From positions 868,001-932,000 of the forward strand of contig NZ_FXXL01000006.1 in assembly GCF_900184685.1 (NCBI RefSeq): DNA of 64,000 nucleotides. Direction: 5' to 3'. This stretch comes from Butyricimonas sp. Marseille-P3923 (GTDB taxonomy: Bacteria; Bacteroidota; Bacteroidia; Bacteroidales; Marinifilaceae). The notes beneath the pieces were generated by a model. That model worked only from the letters and a program-made list of their open reading frames with translations, was not told the origin of the DNA and did not search any database. Positions 1-7,881 of this stretch are shown in pieces. How positions within the stretch are numbered: the stretch's first letter is position 1; each line of letters begins with the position of its first letter. A program made the translations under genes and the position numbers.

Positions 1-294
1 ATATTTGACCGTGTTTCCGGGAAATTAGAAACGAAACAAGCCGATGTCCGGGAAACCCTCGCTTGGAAAGAAGGCAAGATTATCGCTAACGACGAGCGTC
101 TGGAAGATATTTTCCGGCAATTGTCCCGTTGGTATGATTTTAAAGTGGTGTACACTCGGCCCTCACTGAAAGATGTCCGCTTTTATCTTCATTCCAACCG
201 GTACGCGGAGGTGAAAACGATATTGGAATATCTCCAGACAACGAAAGGGATTCGTTTCACTTACGCGGATAAGACGATTTACGTGAGTCAATAA
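1..294 (+). CDS. FecR-family anti-sigma factor, C-terminal end only (5' truncated by window)
   Basis: Frame 1 is open from the first base to TAA at 292-294 and gives 97 residues. The fragment has the DUF4974 C-terminal pattern of Bacteroidota FecR proteins: a LAWKEGKI segment, then ERLEDIFRQLSRWYDFKVVY, and a short beta-rich end. FecR proteins sit in the inner membrane, hold an ECF sigma factor and receive a periplasmic signal from an STN-domain TonB receptor. The next gene, 84 bp downstream on the same strand, encodes such a receptor, so this is the usual fecR-susC order. The cognate sigma gene would lie to the left, outside the window. Confidence 0.9.
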   Translation: MFDRVSGKLETKQADVRETLAWKEGKIIANDERLEDIFRQLSRWYDFKVVYTRPSLKDVRFYLHSNRYAEVKTILEYLQTTKGIRFTYADKTIYVSQ

Positions 295-325
295 AATAAG
301 GAGATGCCCTCACATCCCCTTACCT

Positions 326-343
326 GTTAGCCCCTCAGCTAAC
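326..343 (+). other. Small stem-loop between fecR and susC
   Basis: GTTAGC and GCTAAC pair perfectly around a six-base loop. It lies in the 84-bp gap before the SusC gene and has no following T run, so a terminator is unlikely. Similar gaps in the two other loci also carry hairpins (14443-14476 and 59116-59137). Confidence 0.4.
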
Positions 344-378
344 ATCTGTATTAATTTAATAATAAGCTAAACAAAGTT

Positions 379-3300
379 ATGGGAAAAAAACGAAAAATTC
401 AACAAACGCTAAGAAAAATGAGGACATTTGCATTATTTATGCTTTTGGGATTCTGCACTTGTCACGCTACCATTCGCGGGCAAGAAGCGCGTATCGATTT
501 GAAATTGTCCGATGTAACATTGAGTCAGGTGTTCAAGAATATAGAACGGTTGACCGATTACATGTTTATTTACAAGTCGGAAGATGTACAATCCATTCAG
601 AAAGTGTCTGTGGACGTGCAGCAAACTATGGTACGGGATATTTTGGGTATGTGCTTGAAAAATACCGGTTTATCGTACACGTTTAAAGGGGACGTGATTG
701 TTATCCAGAACTCGAAAGAGCCGGAAAAGAAAGAGCTCCGGATAGTGGGACGGGTGACGGATGATAAAAAAGAACCTTTGCCGGGAGTGACCGTCAGTGT
801 CAAAGGATTGTCACTGGGCACGGCGACGGATGGTGACGGAAAGTACGTGTTAAAACTCCCGGAAATGGAAAAGTTGTCGCTGGTATTCTCTTTTGTCGGG
901 ATGAAAACACAAGAGATAAAATACTCGGGACAGGATACGATTAACGTGGTGATGCAAGAGGACGTGGGACAGATGGAGGAAGTCGTCGTGACGGGTTACC
1001 AACAGATTGACAAGCGTCATTTGACGAGTGCGGTTAATTCCGTGAGAATGGAGGATATTGATGTCCCGGGAGCCAACCGGATCGATATGATGTTGGAGGG
1101 ACGTATTCCGGGATTGCTGGTCATGCAGAACACGGGACAAGTCGGGGCCGCACCTAAATTACGTATTCGCGGAACTTCTACTATTCTGGGAAGTCAGGAG
1201 CCGCTTTGGGTGGTGGACGGGATTATTCAGCAAGACCCGGTGAACGTGGATCCGGCACAGTTGAATGATCTGGATTTCGTGAACGTGTTGGGGAATGCTA
1301 TTTCCGGGTTGAACCCGAATGATATCGAACGAATTGACGTGTTGAAAGATGCTTCGGCAACGGCTCTTTACGGTGCGAAAGCGGCAAATGGTGTAATCGT
1401 GATCACCACCAAAGTGGGTAAAGTGGGGGCTCCCACGGTCACTTATTCTATGGACGGAACGTTTACACAGCGTCCCCGTTATTCCGATAGAGGGTTCTAC
1501 ATGATGAATTCCAAGGAACGGATAGATGTTTCGAGAGAGTTGATGGAGATGGGTGTACGTTATTCGGGGGTGTATAACGGTACGGATAATTGGATTGGTT
1601 ATGAAAAGGCGTATCTTGATCATTACAAGGATGGAGTAATCGGTTTCGATGAGTTTACCCGACAGGCGCGAAGGTATGAAACGATGAATACCGATTGGTT
1701 GAAGATTTTGACGAAAGATGTCTTTTCTCACAATCATTCTTTGAGTATAAGCGGGGGAACGGAAAATATCCGTTATTACGCGTCCTTCGGGTATGCCGAC
1801 GAGAGGGGAAACGTGAGGGGAGAGGAAAATGAACGTTATTCTTCCAGCGTGAAACTCACGGCTATGTATGAAAAATTCACGGCTCAAATCGGGGTAAGCG
1901 GTAGCGTGACGAACAAGAAATATAACCCGGACGAGTTGAACGTGATGAGTTATGCTCATAGTATGAGCCGGGCTATCCCGCTTCGCGCAGAGGATGGCGA
2001 ATTGTGGTATTATAAGAAGGATGCGAGTCAATATTCCAAGTTTAATATCGTGAGCGAGATGGACAATTCCAGTAGGGATATTAATCAGAATACCGTGAAT
2101 TTGACGGGGCAAGTGCGTTACAATTTCACGAAAGATTTGAAGTTGATCGCCACGGGTTCTTACTCGTTCAGTAACACGAGAGAGGAACTCTGGTTTGGGG
2201 AAAATTCAAATAAAGTGACCGTGATGAGAGGAAATCAGGATATGCTTTCGTCTTGTCCTTTCGGGGGAGTTTTAACGGAAACGGATACCCGTAGTAACGC
2301 GTACACGTTACGCGCACAGGTAGATTATAGTAAATACTTGGGTGAATCCGGTAAGCATTTCGTGAACGCGATGGGCGGTTATGAACTTTCTTCTACCAAA
2401 TACTATAAAGAATCGCAGGAATTGCGCGGATATTATAAAGACCGCGGTAAAACATTCCCGTCATTCTCTATCACGAGCCGCGACGCTTCGGATTTTGGGA
2501 AATATCAGACATATTACATGTGGTTGATTAATAATTACCCGACTTACACGGATCAGTTGACAAATATGATGTCCGGTTTGGTAACTTTGACTTACGGGTA
2601 TGACGATCGTTATATTATTAACGTGAATGCCCGCGCAGACTGGTCGAATGCTTTCGGGAGCCGGAGCAACGAGAAGTTCTTTCCCGTGTGGTCGGTATCC
2701 GGGCGTTGGAATGTATCGAACGATATCCTGAAGGGTGTATCTTGGATAGAGAATCTGGCCGTGCGTTTGTCTTACGGGTTACAGGGAAATATCCTGAACA
2801 CGCAGCCGTCTCGTTTGATCATCAAGAAGGGCGATTATGACGATGCGTTGGGCGGATATGTTTCCACGGTTGACAAGTTCCCGAATCCCAATTTGAAGTG
2901 GGAAAAGACTCATTCGTATAACGTGGGTGTGGATTTTAGTTTCTTGAGTGGAAAAATCACGGGTTCATTCGCCTATTTCTATAAAAAGACGAAGGATGCT
3001 TTTCTCGAGAAGAGAGTGGCAAGCCAGAACGGTTTGACCAGCTACGTGGTGAATGCCGGGAGCGTGGAAAATAAAGGTGTTGAATTGGCATTGAATTTTA
3101 CCCCGATAAACAACGCGTTGTCCAGCAATGGGAAACGGGGTTTCGTGTGGCGTATCGATCCGCAATTGGGACAAACGTTGAACACGTTGATTAATAATAA
3201 GATTAATCAAAACAATAGTGTGTTGCAGGATGAAATCACGGTAACGGATTTATTGAACGGTAATGCTTATGTTGCCGGGACACCGTTGAATACGTTCTAT

Positions 3301-4053
3301 TCTTATCGTTTTAACGGTTTGGATAACACGGGAAGACCTACTTTCAAGGGATTGGAAGATAGCCAAAGAGAAGAATTGGCAGAGAGATACACGGATATGG
3401 CGAAGGCAGATAAGAAGGACGTGTGGATGGCGGTATTGGGTGAATCGGGAACGCGGGTGCCCGAGTTGCAGGGAGGAATTAACAACTATTTCGCTTATCG
3501 CAATTTCAGTTTGTCGTTTAATCTGACGTATAGTATTGGAAATAAAGTACGCTTGTTCAAGCTTTGTTCCGGGCAGTACGGTGCCATTAATCCCACTCCA
3601 CACAATAATTTGCGGAAAGAGTTCGTGAACCGGTGGAGATACCCGGGGGACGAGAAGCACACGAATATTCCGGGTATCCGTACGGGGTTGGTAGCCCAAG
3701 GGAATACGGCGGATGTGGATGCCGATTATGGCTGGTGGCGTAACTACGCGGCGTGGTCGCCCGCGGCAACGAGGAATACTTCCAAATATGAATTGTATGA
3801 TTATTCCGATTTGCGTGTGGTGCGCGGCGATTACTTGCGGTTGCAATCGTTGAGTTTTCGTTACGTGTTTGACGAGAGTTTGATTAAGAAGTGTGGAATG
3901 TCGAGTGCTTATATCTCTTTATCGGCGACGAATTTGTTCACGATTTGCGATAAAAAGTTGAAAGGACAGAATCCGGAACAATCGGGTACAAGCGATCTGG
4001 TGAATATTTCCGTGCGTCCGACTTATTCTATTAGTTTGAATGTTAGTTTTTAA
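379..4053 (+). CDS. SusC/RagA-family TonB-dependent outer-membrane receptor with STN domain
   Basis: A 1224-residue outer-membrane barrel that would import a bulky ligand using TonB energy. A basic N terminus and hydrophobic segment (about 13-33) form the signal. An STN domain (about 38-110) follows, the part that contacts FecR in signalling receptors. Next come a carboxypeptidase-regulatory-like domain (about 121-195), a TonB-box-like EEVVVTGYQ, a plug ending near the DVLKDASATALYGAKAANGV signature and a long C-terminal barrel. It is transcribed with the SusD gene 11 bp downstream. The start is ATG at 379; a second ATG at 418 would also leave a signal sequence. The substrate cannot be told from sequence. 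About 120 bp of its regulatory domain is almost identical to the SusC gene at 14531. Confidence 0.95.
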   Translation: MGKKRKIQQTLRKMRTFALFMLLGFCTCHATIRGQEARIDLKLSDVTLSQVFKNIERLTDYMFIYKSEDVQSIQKVSVDVQQTMVRDILGMCLKNTGLSYTFKGDVIVIQNSKEPEKKELRIVGRVTDDKKEPLPGVTVSVKGLSLGTATDGDGKYVLKLPEMEKLSLVFSFVGMKTQEIKYSGQDTINVVMQEDVGQMEEVVVTGYQQIDKRHLTSAVNSVRMEDIDVPGANRIDMMLEGRIPGLLVMQNTGQVGAAPKLRIRGTSTILGSQEPLWVVDGIIQQDPVNVDPAQLNDLDFVNVLGNAISGLNPNDIERIDVLKDASATALYGAKAANGVIVITTKVGKVGAPTVTYSMDGTFTQRPRYSDRGFYMMNSKERIDVSRELMEMGVRYSGVYNGTDNWIGYEKAYLDHYKDGVIGFDEFTRQARRYETMNTDWLKILTKDVFSHNHSLSISGGTENIRYYASFGYADERGNVRGEENERYSSSVKLTAMYEKFTAQIGVSGSVTNKKYNPDELNVMSYAHSMSRAIPLRAEDGELWYYKKDASQYSKFNIVSEMDNSSRDINQNTVNLTGQVRYNFTKDLKLIATGSYSFSNTREELWFGENSNKVTVMRGNQDMLSSCPFGGVLTETDTRSNAYTLRAQVDYSKYLGESGKHFVNAMGGYELSSTKYYKESQELRGYYKDRGKTFPSFSITSRDASDFGKYQTYYMWLINNYPTYTDQLTNMMSGLVTLTYGYDDRYIINVNARADWSNAFGSRSNEKFFPVWSVSGRWNVSNDILKGVSWIENLAVRLSYGLQGNILNTQPSRLIIKKGDYDDALGGYVSTVDKFPNPNLKWEKTHSYNVGVDFSFLSGKITGSFAYFYKKTKDAFLEKRVASQNGLTSYVVNAGSVENKGVELALNFTPINNALSSNGKRGFVWRIDPQLGQTLNTLINNKINQNNSVLQDEITVTDLLNGNAYVAGTPLNTFYSYRFNGLDNTGRPTFKGLEDSQREELAERYTDMAKADKKDVWMAVLGESGTRVPELQGGINNYFAYRNFSLSFNLTYSIGNKVRLFKLCSGQYGAINPTPHNNLRKEFVNRWRYPGDEKHTNIPGIRTGLVAQGNTADVDADYGWWRNYAAWSPAATRNTSKYELYDYSDLRVVRGDYLRLQSLSFRYVFDESLIKKCGMSSAYISLSATNLFTICDKKLKGQNPEQSGTSDLVNISVRPTYSISLNVSF

Positions 4054-4064
4054 ATGGAGAAGAG

Positions 4065-5660
4065 ATGAAAAAAATACTATATTATCCCTTGGTTTTATTG
4101 CTTTTCTTGTGTTCCGCTTGTGGAAACTTTTTGGAAGAGTATTCTCAGAATTCCTCGTATGTCGAGTCGGTGGATGATTTGGAAGAGTTGTTGTTAGGCG
4201 AAGTCTACATGAGGCGGGATATAAACAAGGTTACTATTGACGGCTCGATGTTGTATTTGCATATTTTGGCGGATGAATCGCAAGAGATGCCTTTACCGAG
4301 TACTTCGTATAGTGTGTCGCCTAAAACATGGGAAGAAATGTTCGGTTTTTTTACATACGCGGAAAATCCTTTTGTAAATAGTACCGGAACGGCTCGTGTT
4401 GATAAGGATTGGGCTTTGTTATACAGACGTATATCCGTGATTAACTCTATTCTTGTCGCGGCTCCGGATTTCGTGAGTGATGACGAGGAGATCGAGGCGC
4501 AACGTTTGCGGGTGACAGGCGAGTGTTATTATTTGAGGGCATGGAACTATTTCATGTTGGCAAATTTATACGGGGCTGCCTATGACACACAAAACCCGAA
4601 TGACGGGGCAAGCGTGACGTTGAAACTGGAGCCGGCCGTGGAGGATACTAAGTTCGGGAGAGCAAACACGGGACGGGTGTACGAGCAAATTGTTGAGGAT
4701 TTGAAGTCGGCAATCGAGCTTTTGGAGAAAGGTTCCGTGGTAGATTCTAAGGTACACGTGACGGTGGCTGCCGCTAACGCCCTTTTGAGCCGGGTATATC
4801 TTTACATGGAGCAATATGAACTGGCAGTGAAGGCGGCTGATGCGGTGAAAGGTTATGGTTTGTATGACTTAGTGAATGCTTATACCCCCGGAAGTGGAAA
4901 TACATTTTTGACCGATGCGCTGCCCGAGGTGATTTATGCCCAAGGGAATTACGGCATGAATTATATACATGCCGGTACGGGGGCTGTCAATGGAAGCACT
5001 CCGTTAACTTTTAGCCATTCTTATGTCGTGTCGGATGAATTGGAAAGGTTATTTGATGATAATGACGTGCGGTACAGTGCATTTTTTACTCGTTCTTATG
5101 GTGTCGAGCGTTTGGTTTGTCGTAAATATCATCCTTTGTTGCAAACGGCGGTGACGGAAACCGATCCGATAACCGGAGCGAAGGTTTCTCCCGTCACCTC
5201 CGGGCAGGATATGAATGAAATAGGTTCTATCCGTTATGCAGAGGTCGTTTTGAATAAGGCGGAAGCACAGGCTTGTGCCGGGGATGCCGGGGCAACGGAA
5301 ACTATCCGTCAATTTCTGCAGACCCGTTATTACACGATTCCTGCAATTCCTGCTTCCAAAGGGGAGTTGATCGAGTTCATTCGTCAGGAACGTAACAAGG
5401 AACTTTGCTTCGAAGGACATCGTTGGTTCGATTTACGTCGTTATGCCGTGAACTCTGTTCACCCGCAGGCGATTTCCGTGAAACACGTGTGGCATACCGC
5501 AACGCAGACAGAGGCGACTGTCGCCGGAAGCTATACGTTGAAGGGGTACGATAACACGACTAAAGGAAGCTGGATGTTGCCGGTGCCGGAGGACGTGATT
5601 AATTATTGTTTCCCAGTGTTATCTAATTTCGATCGTTTGAGTGGTGTAACAAAGAATTAA
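4065..5660 (+). CDS. SusD/RagB-family nutrient-binding outer-membrane lipoprotein
   Basis: A 531-residue surface lipoprotein that would cap the SusC barrel encoded just upstream. The signal peptide ends in a lipobox with Cys19 (CSACG). The SusD-typical N-terminal region contains RVTGECYYLRAWNYFMLANLYG, matching the helical TPR-like part of the family. The C-terminal RagB region contains ELCFEGHRWFDLRRYAV, a strongly conserved family stretch. Length is normal. An 11-bp gap to SusC and a 10-bp gap to the next gene indicate one operon. Confidence 0.95.
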   Translation: MKKILYYPLVLLLFLCSACGNFLEEYSQNSSYVESVDDLEELLLGEVYMRRDINKVTIDGSMLYLHILADESQEMPLPSTSYSVSPKTWEEMFGFFTYAENPFVNSTGTARVDKDWALLYRRISVINSILVAAPDFVSDDEEIEAQRLRVTGECYYLRAWNYFMLANLYGAAYDTQNPNDGASVTLKLEPAVEDTKFGRANTGRVYEQIVEDLKSAIELLEKGSVVDSKVHVTVAAANALLSRVYLYMEQYELAVKAADAVKGYGLYDLVNAYTPGSGNTFLTDALPEVIYAQGNYGMNYIHAGTGAVNGSTPLTFSHSYVVSDELERLFDDNDVRYSAFFTRSYGVERLVCRKYHPLLQTAVTETDPITGAKVSPVTSGQDMNEIGSIRYAEVVLNKAEAQACAGDAGATETIRQFLQTRYYTIPAIPASKGELIEFIRQERNKELCFEGHRWFDLRRYAVNSVHPQAISVKHVWHTATQTEATVAGSYTLKGYDNTTKGSWMLPVPEDVINYCFPVLSNFDRLSGVTKN

Positions 5661-5670
5661 AGAGTGTACA

Positions 5671-6798
5671 ATGAAAAAGTTGATATTATTATACAGCATG
5701 ATGTTATTCTTGTTCGGGGCATGTTCCGATGAGGATAACCTGACTCCTACCGAGATTAAAAATTGGTTCGAGATTGTTGAGAAGGAAAATATGGATGTCG
5801 TGGATCAAAAGATTTATGATATCTACAAAAAGTTTGGCGTTGGTATATTCTATAATGACACCTTGGGTATGGAAGACCGCGGACGTCGGGATTCCGTGGG
5901 GAATATCATTTATTATTACGAGGTACTGAATTTGAGTTTTGACATGACGGGTACTATGGGGTCTGTCATCTGGACTCCGGTGGATGCGAGTTCTTTGGAA
6001 AACAAGAAACAGCTATTGCCGTTATTGGATTTCTTGGATGCCACGCTGTTACCTTTCGCGAAGGAGTCTAATATCCGTATTCCTGCCGTCATGATCACGG
6101 AAACCTACCGTGTTGCCAATAATGATAAAAACGTGTACCGCGGGTTTAATTATCTGGGGATTTCTATGGCTAATTTTAGCGAGGACCCGGATGATAAAAG
6201 AACTTATTTGGCAGATTTTATCAGCCAGACTTCCGCCAGCAAGATAGAAAATTCGCTTGATGAGTACTATGCCATCGCGGAAGCCGAGTTCAAACATTTG
6301 ACTCCTACCCCGTGGAATATACAATACACGGGTCATTCAAGGACATTATGTCCGGAATTTAGGGAGTTTGATGAGAAAACGTACTATCTTGAAACTTATG
6401 ACGAAGATTATCCCACTTGGAAACAAGAGAAAGAAAAATACGATGCCATGATCGAGGAGGGAGAAGAGTTGACGGAGGAGGATGAGGCTGCTTATTCTAC
6501 TGCTATATGGTGGGTGGAAACGTACGAGGATGCAAAAGCAAATGAAGAAGAGATTCGGGAGAATTATGATCTTTATTGTCCCGAAGCACACGGAATAATA
6601 GGATTGACGGGTTATTATATGGTACCGTCAAAAGAGGGAGATTTAGCCCTGTATATGTCAGCCGTGTTCGCTTATTCCGTGGAAGAATTTAAAGGACTTT
6701 ATGCTAAATTCCCGTTAGTGGTTGAACGTTTTGTCCTGTTGAGGGAAATATTGGAGGAAGCCGGTTTTGACGTGGACGGAGTGAGAGAATCAATGTAG
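5671..6798 (+). CDS. Lipoprotein resembling the Mx1-type zinc metallopeptidase family, first zinc ligand missing
   Basis: A 375-residue lipoprotein (Cys18 in LFGACS), third gene of a SusC-SusD operon. The layout resembles the putative zinc-binding metallopeptidase lipoproteins (Peptidase_Mx1 type) often found next to SusD: an early segment VDQKIYDIYKKFGVGI, a central helix, and a C-terminal helical block (LALYMSAVFAYSVEEF, then ERFVLLREILEEAGFDVD). Where the family has HEFAH, this protein reads AEFKH at residues 205-209, so the glutamate and second histidine are kept but the first histidine is alanine. Residues 245-285 are rich in Glu. The family link comes from remembered family patterns and is moderate; catalysis is doubtful. 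It may instead be a binding component of the uptake system. Confidence 0.6.
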   Translation: MKKLILLYSMMLFLFGACSDEDNLTPTEIKNWFEIVEKENMDVVDQKIYDIYKKFGVGIFYNDTLGMEDRGRRDSVGNIIYYYEVLNLSFDMTGTMGSVIWTPVDASSLENKKQLLPLLDFLDATLLPFAKESNIRIPAVMITETYRVANNDKNVYRGFNYLGISMANFSEDPDDKRTYLADFISQTSASKIENSLDEYYAIAEAEFKHLTPTPWNIQYTGHSRTLCPEFREFDEKTYYLETYDEDYPTWKQEKEKYDAMIEEGEELTEEDEAAYSTAIWWVETYEDAKANEEEIRENYDLYCPEAHGIIGLTGYYMVPSKEGDLALYMSAVFAYSVEEFKGLYAKFPLVVERFVLLREILEEAGFDVDGVRESM

Positions 6799-6813
6799 TG
6801 TGTTCAAAGAGGT

Positions 6814-6847
6814 ATGAGTCAAAAATGAGATTTATTTTTTGACTCAT
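6814..6847 (+). terminator. Rho-independent terminator after the first SusCD operon
   Basis: A 12-bp perfect stem (ATGAGTCAAAAA with TTTTTGACTCAT) starts 15 bp after the stop of the third gene. It separates that operon from the ABC transporter genes. Confidence 0.7.
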
Positions 6848-6937
6848 CCTTTATCTCGGGAGGATGTATAAAACAACCTCTTGTGCTATTCGTGTGCTTG
6901 TAAATTAGTATTGTATGTAATATAAAGCAATTTGAAA

Positions 6938-7876
6938 ATGTCAGATTCTATTGTAAAAGTGGAGAAATTGTATCACCGTTACACGACACAATGGGCGGTA
7001 CAGGATTTAAGTTTTGAAATACGGAAACAGGGTGTATTGGGATTATTGGGAGCCAACGGGGCTGGAAAGTCTACCACGATGAATATCATGTGTGGCGTGT
7101 TGAACCAAACTTCCGGTAATATTTTTATAAACGGGATTAATTTGCGGGAGAACCCGATAGAGGCGAAAAAGTATATCGGTTTCTTGCCCCAGAAACCGCC
7201 CTTGAACCCGGATATGACGGTGGATGAATATTTACATTTTTGTGCTCATTTGAGGCGGATGGACGGGAAGAAAGTCCCGGGAGCCGTGGAAGCCGCCAAG
7301 GAACGATGCGGGATCACGCATTTTAGCCGTCGCCTGTTGAGAAATCTTTCGGGAGGATACCAGCAAAGGGTCGGGATAGCCCAAGCGATTATCCATAACC
7401 CGAAGATCGTGGTGTTTGATGAGCCCACGAACGGGTTGGACCCTTTACAGATCGTGGAAATCCGTAATCTGATAAAAGAGATTGCCACGGATCGGGCGGT
7501 CATCCTGTCCACGCATATTTTGCCGGAAGTGCAGGTCAGTTGTGATGATATTATTATGATCACGCAAGGGAAGTGTGTTTTTTCGGGTAGTATCGGAGAG
7601 TTTGATAATTATATAGAACCCAATTCTCTGGTGGTTTCCTTGGATGCCGCACCGACGATAGATGCTTTGTTGGCAATACCGGCTATTACTCATGTCGAGA
7701 AATTGACGGAAAGACGTTACCGTTTGTTTTTCTCGGATGCGACGGATATCGCGGATCACGTGGTACACGCCGCTGTTGCGGGGGATTGGAAACTGACGGA
7801 GATTAATCTGGAACGGGGATCTTTGGATGAGGTATTTGCCCAATTGTCCGGGAAAAGCCGGGTGAGTAAACTGTAA
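6938..7876 (+). CDS. ABC transporter ATP-binding protein (GldA/ABC-2 type)
   Basis: The cytoplasmic ATPase of an ABC-2 exporter, about 312 residues. Visible motifs are Walker A GANGAGKST (38-46), ABC signature LSGGYQQR (137-144), Walker B IVVFDE (157-162) followed by PTNGLDP, and the switch histidine in STHILPE. I chose ATG 6938; an in-frame TTG lies two codons earlier. The two genes that follow at 5-6 bp spacing encode membrane subunits of the GldF-GldG type, so this is probably the GldA-like partner. In gliding Bacteroidota GldA-GldF-GldG support motility or secretion. Here the role is unknown and no other gliding genes are in view. Confidence 0.93.
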   Translation: MSDSIVKVEKLYHRYTTQWAVQDLSFEIRKQGVLGLLGANGAGKSTTMNIMCGVLNQTSGNIFINGINLRENPIEAKKYIGFLPQKPPLNPDMTVDEYLHFCAHLRRMDGKKVPGAVEAAKERCGITHFSRRLLRNLSGGYQQRVGIAQAIIHNPKIVVFDEPTNGLDPLQIVEIRNLIKEIATDRAVILSTHILPEVQVSCDDIIMITQGKCVFSGSIGEFDNYIEPNSLVVSLDAAPTIDALLAIPAITHVEKLTERRYRLFFSDATDIADHVVHAAVAGDWKLTEINLERGSLDEVFAQLSGKSRVSKL

Positions 7877-7881
7877 GGCGT

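Noticed and set aside
1159-2112. Long minus-strand open frame opposite the first SusC gene
   Set aside because: Low-complexity His/Arg/Ile-rich translation, fully antisense to a strong gene; a shadow.
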